Assembly (NCBI GenBank): GCA_964618975.1
Contig: CAZUDI010000077.1
Location: 1-13,589, forward strand
Source of the DNA: CAZUDI01 sp964618975
GTDB lineage: Bacteria; Desulfobacterota; Desulfomonilia; UBA1062
Reading direction: 5' to 3'
DNA: 13,589 bases
Shown here: in pieces, positions 1-7,284 of the stretch
Layout of the letters: each line of letters opens with the position of its first letter
How positions within the stretch are numbered: the stretch's first letter is position 1
Translations under genes and position numbers: made by a program
Notes under the pieces: model-generated
Database searches by the model: none
What the model saw: the letters and a program-made list of their open reading frames with translations, nothing else
Told to the model about the DNA's origin: nothing

Positions 1-67
1 GCTGGTGAAGGAGTTCCTTGTTTTCCTCCCGATATTTTTCAATATGTTTCTTGTCAATCACAATCAT
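1..67 (-). CDS. 5' end of an unidentified gene overlapping the receptor gene's stop
   Basis: An open frame starts at an ATG inside the last codons of the chemotaxis receptor gene and runs off the left edge. About 22 residues are visible, beginning MIVIDKKHIEKYREENK, a charged, helix-like, plausible N-terminus. It overlaps the receptor stop by 14 bases, which fits translational coupling; only a weak GGA stands upstream. The other two frames close within a few codons here. The fragment is too short to assign to a family. A chemotaxis or signalling partner is possible from position alone. A GTG six bases further in is an alternative start. Confidence 0.45.
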   Translation of the reverse strand, partial: MIVIDKKHIEKYREENKELLHQ

Positions 68-2204
68 ATACGTTCCACACGTCCCGAGAGAAGGGCTCGA
101 ACTCCTTATCCTGCTCGTCCCTGCATGCGTCTCGACGCAGATTAAGGGCGACCCCGGCGGGGGGAATAGCGCGCGGATTCTGGGGGACAGGGGTACCCGC
201 GTGGCATGGCGCGGTGGGGGATGCGCCCGCACTCCTGGAGCGGAAAGACTCCTCGCCGGTATTGAAAAAGGCAATGGTCTTCTGAAGTTGCATGGATTGC
301 GTGGCGAGCTCCTCGGCGGTGGCCGACAGCTCGCTGGAGGCGGCTGCGTTGAGTTGGACCACCTGGTTGAGCTGCTGGATGGCGGCGTTGATCTGCTCGG
401 CCCCGGTGTTCTGCTCGGTGCACGCCGCGGTGATCTCCTGCACCAGCTGGGATGTTTTGCGGATGTCGGGTACGATCTGGCTGAGCAGCAGGCCCGCCTT
501 CTCGGCCACCTCGACACTGTTGACCGAAAGCGTGCTGATCTCGCCGGCCGCCTCGGCCGATCGCTCGGCCAGCCGCCTGACCGCAGCCGCTACCACGGCA
601 AAGCCCTTGCCGTGTTCGCCGGCGCGGGCGGCCTCGATGGCGGCATTCAGGGCCAAAAGGTCGGTCTGGCGGGCGATCTCTTCCACGATAGCGATCTTGG
701 CGGCGATGGTTTTCATGGCGGCGACGGTTTCGTCCACGGCCTGACCGCCCGTGCGGCCGTCTTCGGAGGCTTGGACGGCGATCTGTTCGGTCTGCCGGGC
801 ATTTTCGGCGTTCTGGCGGATATTGGCGGCCATTTCCTCCATGGTCGCGGAGGCCTCCTCCGCCGCGGAGGCCTGTTCACTGGAGCCTTGGGACATCTCC
901 TCGGCCGTGGTGCTCATCTGCTCGCTGCCGGCGGCGACCTGCGTCGCCGCCGAAGCGACCTGATCGATGACCTCTTTGAGTTTGTGCACCATGGCGGCGA
1001 CGGCCTGCAGGAGGGTGTCCTTTTCGGAACGGGGCTGGATCTTCACCCGCAGATCGCCCCGCGCGATTTCCTGGATATCGCCCGTAATCGTGCGCATGCT
1101 GGCGATCATGTTCCGCAGGGCGTCGGCAAGCTGACCGATTTCATCCTTGCGGTGGATGTCGATGTCCGCCTCGAGGTCCCCCTGGGCCACGCGAGCGGCC
1201 AGATCGACACCTTTTCGGATTCCGCCGGTGATGGAGCGGGAGAAGAGGATGTAGATGGCCAGTGCGGCGATGAGGGCGGCCATCCCGACCGCCAGGATCA
1301 GATTCCGCAGCTTCTGGGCCGGCTTCAGAAATTCGACGTCGGGCATCGAGATGCCGATGCTCCATCCCGTAAGCGCCACCGGGGCGAACCCTCCGGTTTT
1401 CGCCACCCCCTTGAATACATAGCGCTCCACTCCCGCCTGAGCGGCGAGCATCTTTTGGGCGATCACGTCCATGCCCTCTATATTCGTAATACTCGTTTTC
1501 AAGAGATTGTTCGCATCCGGGTGGGCGATGAAACGGCCTTCCCGGTCGACCATGAAGGCGTACCCCGTCTGGCCGGCCTTCGTGCCGGCCACCATTTCCC
1601 CCAACATCCCGATGGAGAGGATATGGGCCACAGCCCCCACCACCCTTCCTTCAGGCGAGTAAACCGGGGCGGCCACCGGGACGAAGAGCTCGCCCGTGAC
1701 CTTGTTGATATCCGCACGGCCGATCGTGGCAAGACCGTTCAAGGCATCCTTGATGTATTGTCGGTCGGAGAAATTGACGCCGATATAGGTTTGCGGCGCG
1801 GCGGCGAAGGCCAGGCCCTGAAGATCGGTGACAAAGAGGCCCTGGGTATTGTCCTTCAGGCCCTCGGCCTGGGTAAAGCACGCCAGGCTTTGATTGAGCA
1901 GGGGGATTTCAGCACGGGCGGCCTCAGCTCCGGATCGGGTGCGGGCGACGGCGGCCCGGACGGTTTCCGGGCTGAGGGCCAGCTCCCGCACCACCTTCAG
2001 CTCACCGGCTAGGGCATGATTCACGGTTTGCGACAGGGCCTTGCTGATGCCGGCCAGCTGTTCCTCCTCGATTTGCGTCAGGGACTTGGATGCCGTGCTG
2101 ACCGAGAGCATGCCGATGATGGCGATGGGGATCAGCAGCAGGATTGACCCGACTGCCACCAGCTTGATGCCCAGGCGCATATCCTTAAGCGTGTCAATAA
2201 GCAT
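54..2204 (-). CDS. Methyl-accepting chemotaxis protein (dCache-type sensor, tandem HAMP)
   Basis: A 716-residue membrane chemoreceptor that passes ligand binding outside the cell to CheA/CheW. Seen in order: a short cytoplasmic N-terminus; a membrane segment at about 13-33; a periplasmic region of about 265 residues with dCache-like features (SDRQYIKDAL near 146-155, two PAS-like lobes); a second membrane segment at about 301-321; a HAMP domain at about 322-372; a second HAMP-like stretch to about 418; and a long helical signalling domain. The hairpin tip EIARQTDLLALNAAIEAARA at 509-528 is well conserved. At residue 541 the usual Glu of AVVAAEVR is Ala. The tail after 650 is Pro/Ala/Arg-rich and lacks a CheR-binding NWETF-like pentapeptide. 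GGAGGGGAG precedes the start and lies inside the end of cheW, so the two are translated together. Ligand unknown. Confidence 0.95.
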   Translation of the reverse strand: MLIDTLKDMRLGIKLVAVGSILLLIPIAIIGMLSVSTASKSLTQIEEEQLAGISKALSQTVNHALAGELKVVRELALSPETVRAAVARTRSGAEAARAEIPLLNQSLACFTQAEGLKDNTQGLFVTDLQGLAFAAAPQTYIGVNFSDRQYIKDALNGLATIGRADINKVTGELFVPVAAPVYSPEGRVVGAVAHILSIGMLGEMVAGTKAGQTGYAFMVDREGRFIAHPDANNLLKTSITNIEGMDVIAQKMLAAQAGVERYVFKGVAKTGGFAPVALTGWSIGISMPDVEFLKPAQKLRNLILAVGMAALIAALAIYILFSRSITGGIRKGVDLAARVAQGDLEADIDIHRKDEIGQLADALRNMIASMRTITGDIQEIARGDLRVKIQPRSEKDTLLQAVAAMVHKLKEVIDQVASAATQVAAGSEQMSTTAEEMSQGSSEQASAAEEASATMEEMAANIRQNAENARQTEQIAVQASEDGRTGGQAVDETVAAMKTIAAKIAIVEEIARQTDLLALNAAIEAARAGEHGKGFAVVAAAVRRLAERSAEAAGEISTLSVNSVEVAEKAGLLLSQIVPDIRKTSQLVQEITAACTEQNTGAEQINAAIQQLNQVVQLNAAASSELSATAEELATQSMQLQKTIAFFNTGEESFRSRSAGASPTAPCHAGTPVPQNPRAIPPAGVALNLRRDACRDEQDKEFEPFSRDVWNVYDCD

Positions 2205-2206
2205 AT

Positions 2207-2773
2207 TTAATATCTCCCCTCCATATGGGTGTATTCGAATTCACCGCCGGACGCGGGGCCATTGACTGTCGCGTGGGCTTGGGGCACGGCGGTCCTCTCG
2301 GCGTCTATGGCCGCCATCTCCCCGCAGGAGAAGATCCGGTCGATATCAAGGATCATAATGAACTCCTCGCCGTGCTTGGCCATGCCATGGATGAACTCGG
2401 TGCGCAGGCTGGTTCCGATGCGCGGGGCCGGCTCGATGTGCGCGGGAGCGAGCTCCAGGACCTCGTGCACCTCATCCGCCAGGACCCCGAGCACGGTCCG
2501 TTCGCCCTCGATCTCCACCTCGCCGATGATGATGCGGGTGTTCACGGTTTTTTCCGTATCCTTGATCTCGAACTTCCGGTTCAGATCCATGACCGGTACC
2601 ACTGCCCCCCGTACGTTGATGATCCCTGGCATGAAAGGCGGGGTCTGGGGCACCTTGATGATCCTCGTGAGATCGAGCACCTCCCGGACCTGGGAGATAT
2701 CCAGGGCGAACTCCTCTCCATCGAGCTTGAACGAGAGATATTGCCGCGTTTCCGTTATCCCTTCCACACTCAT
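2207..2773 (-). CDS. cheW: Chemotaxis coupling protein CheW
   Basis: CheW links chemoreceptors to the kinase CheA in the polar array. The 188-residue product starts MSVEGITETRQYLSFKLDGE and has the standard two-barrel CheW core: EEFALDI near 20-26, then PGIINVRGAVVPVMDL at 49-64 with the conserved Arg of the N-x-RG motif. About 35 residues after the core are variable and lack an obvious domain. The frame is open up to 2884, but the earlier codons are not CheW-like. ATG at 2773 has AGAGGG a few bases upstream, whereas ATGs at 2794 and 2800 have poorer sites. The gene ends 2 bases before the receptor start, so they form one transcription unit and this CheW probably serves that receptor. No CheA is in view. 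Confidence 0.92.
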   Translation of the reverse strand: MSVEGITETRQYLSFKLDGEEFALDISQVREVLDLTRIIKVPQTPPFMPGIINVRGAVVPVMDLNRKFEIKDTEKTVNTRIIIGEVEIEGERTVLGVLADEVHEVLELAPAHIEPAPRIGTSLRTEFIHGMAKHGEEFIMILDIDRIFSCGEMAAIDAERTAVPQAHATVNGPASGGEFEYTHMEGRY

Positions 2774-2853
2774 GCCACCCTCTTCTGTTTCCATGCTCAT
2801 TTCCAGATCCCGGCTGCATACCCTCGCGCACGGCATGGCGCGACAGTATTCGT

Positions 2854-2926
2854 TATCGGAAAAGCGCATGTGCCTATGTGACAATGGAAGATTGCTAGAG
2901 GACTGATAGGGTCAAACTATGAATCG
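2854..2926 (-). promoter_or_regulatory. 73-base block upstream of cheW, copy 1 of a duplicated control region
   Basis: This stretch lies between the stop of the PAS/LuxR gene and cheW. It aligns without gaps to 5419-5491, upstream of the PAS/LuxR gene, at 46 of 73 positions by hand count. Matches are clustered: TTCCGATA at one end, AATGGAAGAT in the middle, TAGGG, and AAAC-x-ATGA-x-TCG at the other end (some given as plus-strand text). Fixed spacing and blockwise conservation between non-coding upstream regions argue for protein-binding or promoter elements. I could not match it to a named promoter class; TTCCGATA resembles half of a sigma-28 -10 box but has no matching -35. Confidence 0.55.
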
Positions 2927-2948
2927 GTCCCACGGGGGGAGGCGGCGC

Positions 2949-5261
2949 TCAGCACCTTTCCTGATCGTAATGCTGCAGATAGCTCATCAGATTGACCTTG
3001 CTTTCCTTCAGGCCGAGCTTGTTCCGCAGATTGTTGCGGTGGAACAGGATGGTGTTGAGCGAGACGTTGAGGAGCCCCGCGATCTCCTTCGAGGACTTGC
3101 CATCCTTGATCAGACTCGCCACTCTGATCTCGCTGGGGCTCAGACCGAGGTGTTCCGATGTCAGATCCCGGATGAACGAGGTGCTGATTTTCTTCAGCTG
3201 CCGCTTGATCTCGGACATTATCTGGAGCTGGTCTTTCCGCAGACCGGAGGACTTCAGCTTGTCGAGATAGACCAGCAGGGAGGTGTTGATGTTGGCGACC
3301 AGATTGTGCTCCAGGTTCTCCTTGTCCTCCTGGCCCTGACGGAGCAGGACCTTGAGGGCGGTATTCATCTCCTCGAGGGCCTTCTGCCGGTCCTTGAGCT
3401 CGATCTCTCCGGCCCGCAGGCGCTCCTCGGATCTTATTCCGACCGCGATTTCGCGGTGCAGGCGTATGTTGGCCTGCAAGAGCTCATGCGTCCGCTCCTT
3501 CACGAGCTCCTCCAGACGGTCATGGTGCCGTTGGAGCTCTTCGCCGGCGCGTTTGCGCTCCGTGATGTCGAGGGCCGTGAAGATAATCCCGCTGGAATAA
3601 TCGTCGGGATCGATGGGGGTGGAGTTCACGAGGACATCCATGATGCCGCCGTCTTTGCTTTGCCAGCGGGTTTCCAGGTGTCCCCAGCCCTGCCTCTTGA
3701 TCTGATTGCACGTGTCGATCGCGAGGGTTTCAATGGCCTGGGGGACGAATTCCCCGCCGCTTGCAGCGGAAAGCTGGGGCAAAAGCTTGCCCGGGGGTTC
3801 ATGCCCATGATCGTTCTGCGGCGAGAGTGATCGGCCGATCAGTTCGCTCCGCGCATACCCGGTCATCTCGCAGAGGCGGTCGTTCACCTCGACCAGGACG
3901 CGCCCGACCACGACGCCGATGCCTACCGGGGCGACGCGGAAAATGCTGTCGAGCCGCGCTTGCCGCTCCCGGAGGTTGTTTTCCGCCTGTTTACGGGCGG
4001 TGATATCGGTCATGAGGTTCAGCGTGGCCGGCCGGCCCTGCCACTCGATGCGCACCCCCCGGAGTTCTATCCAGAGGGTGGCGCCCGTCCGATTGATGAT
4101 GCGGAAGTGGTAGGCCTCCGGGACCGCTTCCCCCCGCATGCGACGGTGATGGCGATCCGTCACCATCCCGCGATCGTCCGCATGGATAAAGTCACAGAAG
4201 GGCCGGGAAGTCAGCTCTTCGAACGTATAGCCCAGGATCTCCGTGGTCTTGGGATTGACGTAGAGCAGGATGCCGTTCTGAGCCACGAAGATGCCCTCGT
4301 TGGCGTTGTCCACCAGCAGACGGTATTTCTGCTCCGATTCCCTCAGGGCCTCCTCGGCCTTTTTGCGCTGGTCGATGTCGCGGGTGATGCCCATGAGGCC
4401 GATGACCTCACCCGCCTGGCTGTATAAGAGATTGATCGTGTTTTCCGTGACCTTGGTCGAGCCGCCCTTGCAGACGACCTCGAGCTCGAGGGTTACCGAC
4501 CAGGGGGCTGCGGGTAATCCGGTTTCCAGCATGTGATGGCGTTCCCGTTCGAAGACCTGCATGGCATCCTGAAAGGACGCGGGCGTGAGCAGGTCCTGGA
4601 AGCCCTGTTGCATGGCTTCCTCGGCCGTATATCCCCGGAGGTGTTTGACCGAAGGGCTCAGGTAGAGGCCCCTGAAATCGAGGTCGCGCATCCAGATCAC
4701 ATCGCGCGCATTGTCGGCCAGCAAACGGTAGCGTTCCTCGCTTTCCTTCAGGGCCGCCTCGATCCGTTTGCGGTCGTCGATGTCACGCGTTATTCCCAGG
4801 AGTCCGATCGGACGGTCGCTTTCATCATAGATGATGCCTACGTTCACTTCTGTCCAGATAACGGCCCCATCCTTGCGGAGCATCTCGAGCTCGAGCTGTA
4901 TCGACCAGTCCCGGCCATGGCGCTGGCCGCTGAGCTCCAGCGCCTTTTCGCGGTGGAAGATTTCCATGGTCTTCTGATATGAATCGGGGGTGAGGACATC
5001 CGCGATGGCACTTTCCAGGATCTCTTCCGGCTTGTATCCACCCAGATTTTTGATGGAAGGGTTCACATACACATAGCGCAACTCCCGGTCGAGGACCCAA
5101 ACGACATCCTGTGCGTTTTCGGCCAGCAGGCGATAGCGCTCAGGGCCGTGCTCCAGCGCCCACGCCTGCCAGCTCTTCGCTTTCCCCTGGCTGCAATGGG
5201 GGTGCGGTGATTCGTTGTCGACTGGTATGGCTTGCTCAGGACCAGTAGTTTCATCTTCCAT
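2949..5261 (-). CDS. Four-PAS, LuxR-type HTH one-component regulator
   Basis: A 770-residue soluble regulator. Four PAS/PAC units lie at about 41-170, 176-305, 308-430 and 432-572, each ending in a D-I-x-x-R-K-like linker. The first two are clearly tandem duplicates (both carry WS-x-x-LELE and GL-x-GITRDID). A coiled coil at about 575-650 follows, then a LuxR/GerE helix-turn-helix at 707-752 (LSPSEIRVASLIKDGKSSKE with VSLNTILFHRNNLRNKLGL). There is no kinase or receiver domain and no membrane segment, so it should sense a cytoplasmic signal and bind DNA directly. The start at 5261 (MEDETT) has GGGAG 9 bases upstream; the longer frame would translate palindromic leader sequence. PAS4 carries about 25 residues (about 484-509) encoded by a dispersed repeat. 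Its upstream block is shared with cheW, hinting that it controls both. Confidence 0.9.
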   Translation of the reverse strand: MEDETTGPEQAIPVDNESPHPHCSQGKAKSWQAWALEHGPERYRLLAENAQDVVWVLDRELRYVYVNPSIKNLGGYKPEEILESAIADVLTPDSYQKTMEIFHREKALELSGQRHGRDWSIQLELEMLRKDGAVIWTEVNVGIIYDESDRPIGLLGITRDIDDRKRIEAALKESEERYRLLADNARDVIWMRDLDFRGLYLSPSVKHLRGYTAEEAMQQGFQDLLTPASFQDAMQVFERERHHMLETGLPAAPWSVTLELEVVCKGGSTKVTENTINLLYSQAGEVIGLMGITRDIDQRKKAEEALRESEQKYRLLVDNANEGIFVAQNGILLYVNPKTTEILGYTFEELTSRPFCDFIHADDRGMVTDRHHRRMRGEAVPEAYHFRIINRTGATLWIELRGVRIEWQGRPATLNLMTDITARKQAENNLRERQARLDSIFRVAPVGIGVVVGRVLVEVNDRLCEMTGYARSELIGRSLSPQNDHGHEPPGKLLPQLSAASGGEFVPQAIETLAIDTCNQIKRQGWGHLETRWQSKDGGIMDVLVNSTPIDPDDYSSGIIFTALDITERKRAGEELQRHHDRLEELVKERTHELLQANIRLHREIAVGIRSEERLRAGEIELKDRQKALEEMNTALKVLLRQGQEDKENLEHNLVANINTSLLVYLDKLKSSGLRKDQLQIMSEIKRQLKKISTSFIRDLTSEHLGLSPSEIRVASLIKDGKSSKEIAGLLNVSLNTILFHRNNLRNKLGLKESKVNLMSYLQHYDQERC
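3735..3810. repeat. Dispersed REP-like repeat, copy A, inside the PAS4 coding sequence
   Basis: This segment matches 11453-11528 without gaps at 59 of 76 positions by hand count. The 60-base core (3747-3806) shares 49, with an exact run CTTGCCCGGGGGTTCATGCCC-like at its right end. It contains a hairpin, GGGCAA-AAGC-TTGCCC, retained in shorter form in the other copy, and a CCGC/GCGG dyad. It is read through in frame by the PAS/LuxR gene and encodes about 25 residues (DHGHEPPGK...GEFVPQA). It looks like a mobile palindromic element domesticated within a protein. Confidence 0.7.
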
Positions 5262-5290
5262 GATGCAGCGCTCCCTGCCTTGACTTACAA

Positions 5291-5353
5291 GAACCGGACC
5301 GGTTCTTTCCGGGGGACTTCCCCTGTCCCCCACCTTTTTACGGCTTCCGCCGT
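5291..5353. promoter_or_regulatory. Three consecutive inverted repeats in the PAS/LuxR gene leader
   Basis: Three perfect dyads follow one another 30 to 92 bases upstream of the start codon: GAACCGG-A-CCGGTTC (5291-5305), GGGGGAC with GTCCCCC around a 7-base loop (5311-5331), and ACGGC-TTCC-GCCGT (5340-5353). The first is a near-perfect 15-base palindrome suited to a dimeric regulator. The others could fold in the mRNA leader. Neither is followed by a U-tract in the gene's direction, although CCTTTTTA follows the second on the plus strand. Confidence 0.5.
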
Positions 5354-5905
5354 ATCCCGCTTATTGCTCCTGCGCCCTCGGCCGCTGGGGCTCGGGACGT
5401 TCTTGATGCTTGTTCCTCTATCGGAAGGTCGCGACCGGAGTATTGAGAATGGAAGATCAATAGAAAATCACTAGGGCAAAACAATGAGTCGCATGTGACT
5501 CGGGAGCAGCGTGCAGGACCCTTGCGATTCAGATCTGTCCGAAGGTCGTATTGTTCCGTCAATACCGGCTCGAGAACTCTCTTTTCACCCAAAATTCAAT
5601 GACAACTAAACCACTATCGATTCAACCTTATGATATCACAGTAAAGTATAAATAATCTGGCCGGTTTTGTCCATGGATTTATAGCCGACTACCTGTTTTG
5701 CTGTGAAATGGCATGTCCAATAAAGACATTATGCCGCGATCTGCTTCTTTGTTCCCTTGATCGCTGGGGTCCTTCCCCGCGGCGTCATCGCCACTGGTCA
5801 ATTCGCGGTTGACGCGCGCGTGGCATCGATGTCATCTAAGAAAGACACATCCGAGGGAGGCGCCCCTGCCCGCTAGGATAGAGTGAGCATGAAGGAGGGT
5901 TTGTC
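5354..5905. other. Intergenic region between divergent PAS/LuxR and flavoprotein genes
   Basis: I see no credible gene here. Contents: the 73-base duplicated block at 5419-5491; a near-palindrome GAGTCGCATGTGACTC at 5486-5501; an AT-rich stretch at 5590-5665 with a TATAAA at 5647; hairpins GGCATGTC/GACAT-TA-TGCC (5710-5735) and GGGG-TCCTT-CCCC (5766-5778); and a possible but weak plus-strand promoter around TTGACG at 5810. The plus-strand gene is preceded by AAGGAGGG at about 5890-5897. Confidence 0.6.
5419..5491 (-). promoter_or_regulatory. 73-base block upstream of the PAS/LuxR gene, copy 2 of the duplicated control region
   Basis: Ungapped partner of 2854-2926 (46 of 73 identical by hand count). 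Conserved blocks are TATCGGAA, AATGGAAGAT, TAGA, TAGGG and AAAC-x-ATGA-x-TCG as plus-strand text. It ends about 160 bases before the chosen start codon. A palindrome GGTCGCGACC sits at 5427-5436 in this copy only. Presence upstream of both the regulator and the chemotaxis genes suggests a shared regulator, possibly the PAS/LuxR protein itself. Confidence 0.55.
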
Positions 5906-7243
5906 ATGAAGGTGGTCGTCATCGGCGGCGATGCGGCGGGCATGAGCGCCGCCAGCCAGGTCAAACGCCAGCAGCCCCTGTCCGAGGTCATCGTCTTCGA
6001 GCGCGGAACCTTTATCTCATACGCCGCCTGCGGCATCCCCTACTATGTGGGCGGGGAGGTGGGGGCCATCGAGAACCTGGTGGAGGTCACCCCCGAAGAG
6101 GCGCGTCAGAAGCGCAAGGTCGACCTGCGGCTGGAGAGCACGGTCACGGCCCTCGACCCTCAGGCGCGCACGGTGACGGTGGTCTCTCAGGGGAGCAGCT
6201 ACGTGGAGTCCTACGACCGGGCGCTGATCGCCACCGGCGCTCGGCCGCAGACCCTGGGCATCGATGTCGGGAGCTTCGAGAACGTCTTCACCATGAACGA
6301 CCTCTACGACGCCGGGCGCCTCAAGCGCTTCCTCGCCGAACGCCAGCCCCGGCGCATCGCCGTGGTGGGCGGAGGCTACATCGGGCTCGAGGCCCTGGAG
6401 GCCTTCCGCGGGCTCGGCCTCGAGAGCCTGCTGGTGCACCGCCGCCGCGAGCTTAACCGCGCCTTCGAAAGCGAGATGTCACAGATCATCCTGCGCAAGC
6501 TCGCCGAGAAGGGCGTGGTCCTGCACCTGGGTCAGGCCTTCTCCGGGCTGGAGCAGCGCGGCGAAGGTGTTGCCATCCTCAGCGAAGAGGGCGCCATCGA
6601 GGCCGATGCCGTGCTGCTGGCCATCGGGGTCACCCCCAACAGTTCTCTGGCGGAAGCCGCCGGCATCGAGCTGGGGGTAAGCCGGGCCATACGCGTCAAC
6701 GCCTACCAGGAGACCAGCGCCGCAGGCGTCTATGCCGCGGGCGACTGCGCCACGGCAAACCTGGCGGCCTTTCCCCTGGAGGTGCACGCCCCCCTGGCGC
6801 TCAAGGCCAACAAACAGGGGCTGGTCGCGGGCATCAACATGGCCGGCGGTAGCGCTCGCTTTGCCGGGGTCATGCACGCCTCGGTCACCAAGGTCTTCGA
6901 CCTGGGTGTGGCGCGCACCGGCCTGAGCTTCGACCAGGCGCGTGAGCTGGGGCTCGACCCGGAAAAGGTCGTGGTGAGCTCGCGGGACCGCGCGCGCTAC
7001 TATCCGGGCGCGGCGCCCATCACCACCCTGGTGATTTTCAGCCGCACTAACAGGCGTCTCCTCGGGGCGCAGCTGGCCGGGGAAATATCCGCGGTCAAGC
7101 GCATCGATGTCTTCACCACCGCCATCCAGGCCGGAATGACCATCGACCAGGTCTTCGACCTCGACCTGGCCTATGCCCCGCCCTTTTCTCCGGTCTACGA
7201 TCCTGTCCTGCTGGCGGCGCGTGTGGCGCGCAAGAAGGTTTAG
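5906..7243 (+). CDS. CoA-disulfide reductase / NADH oxidase family flavoprotein
   Basis: A 445-residue FAD- and NAD(P)H-dependent pyridine nucleotide-disulfide oxidoreductase. Seen: the FAD-binding start VVIGGDAAGMSAA at 4-16; a single active-site cysteine, Cys42, in ISYAACGIPYY; the NAD(P) motif IAVVGGGYIGLEALE at 151-165; the second FAD motif VYAAGDCA at 275-282; and a C-terminal dimerisation domain. Tyr365/366 and Tyr423 (AYAPPFSP) sit where CoA-disulfide reductases keep two catalytic tyrosines. With one redox Cys and those tyrosines, reduction of CoA disulfide, CoA persulfide or polysulfide is more likely than water-forming NADH oxidase activity, but the family is mixed. Length is normal. 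A strong AAGGAGGG stands before the ATG. It appears monocistronic, with a hairpin after the stop. Confidence 0.9.
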   Translation: MKVVVIGGDAAGMSAASQVKRQQPLSEVIVFERGTFISYAACGIPYYVGGEVGAIENLVEVTPEEARQKRKVDLRLESTVTALDPQARTVTVVSQGSSYVESYDRALIATGARPQTLGIDVGSFENVFTMNDLYDAGRLKRFLAERQPRRIAVVGGGYIGLEALEAFRGLGLESLLVHRRRELNRAFESEMSQIILRKLAEKGVVLHLGQAFSGLEQRGEGVAILSEEGAIEADAVLLAIGVTPNSSLAEAAGIELGVSRAIRVNAYQETSAAGVYAAGDCATANLAAFPLEVHAPLALKANKQGLVAGINMAGGSARFAGVMHASVTKVFDLGVARTGLSFDQARELGLDPEKVVVSSRDRARYYPGAAPITTLVIFSRTNRRLLGAQLAGEISAVKRIDVFTTAIQAGMTIDQVFDLDLAYAPPFSPVYDPVLLAARVARKKV

Positions 7244-7255
7244 CCCACCCCTTCC

Positions 7256-7279
7256 GTGCGTCCCCCGGGGGGCGCGCAC
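7256..7279 (+). terminator. Hairpin after the flavoprotein gene
   Basis: GTGCGT and GCGCAC flank a CCCCC/GGGGGG run 13 bases after the stop codon. The stem is GC-rich and lacks a clear T-tract, so termination is plausible but not certain. Confidence 0.4.
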
Positions 7280-7284
7280 CCGTA

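Noticed and set aside
18..2012. 664-codon open frame on the plus strand opposite the chemoreceptor
   Set aside because: It mirrors the receptor gene in GC-rich sequence; the product is low-complexity Gly/Leu/His-rich with no domain, while the minus strand encodes an intact receptor.
2854..2861. Sigma-28 flagellar promoter upstream of cheW
   Set aside because: TCCGATAA resembles the -10 part, but no TAAA-type -35 is found at the proper distance in either copy of the block.
2871..2880. Ten-base string TGCCTATGTG shared with 12349-12357 region upstream of the HAD gene
   Set aside because: A single ten-base match without extension is expected by chance in a window of this size.
2919..3830. 303-codon plus-strand frame opposite the PAS/LuxR gene
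   Set aside because: It is antisense to well-conserved PAS and HTH coding sequence, has no ribosome site and no recognisable domain.
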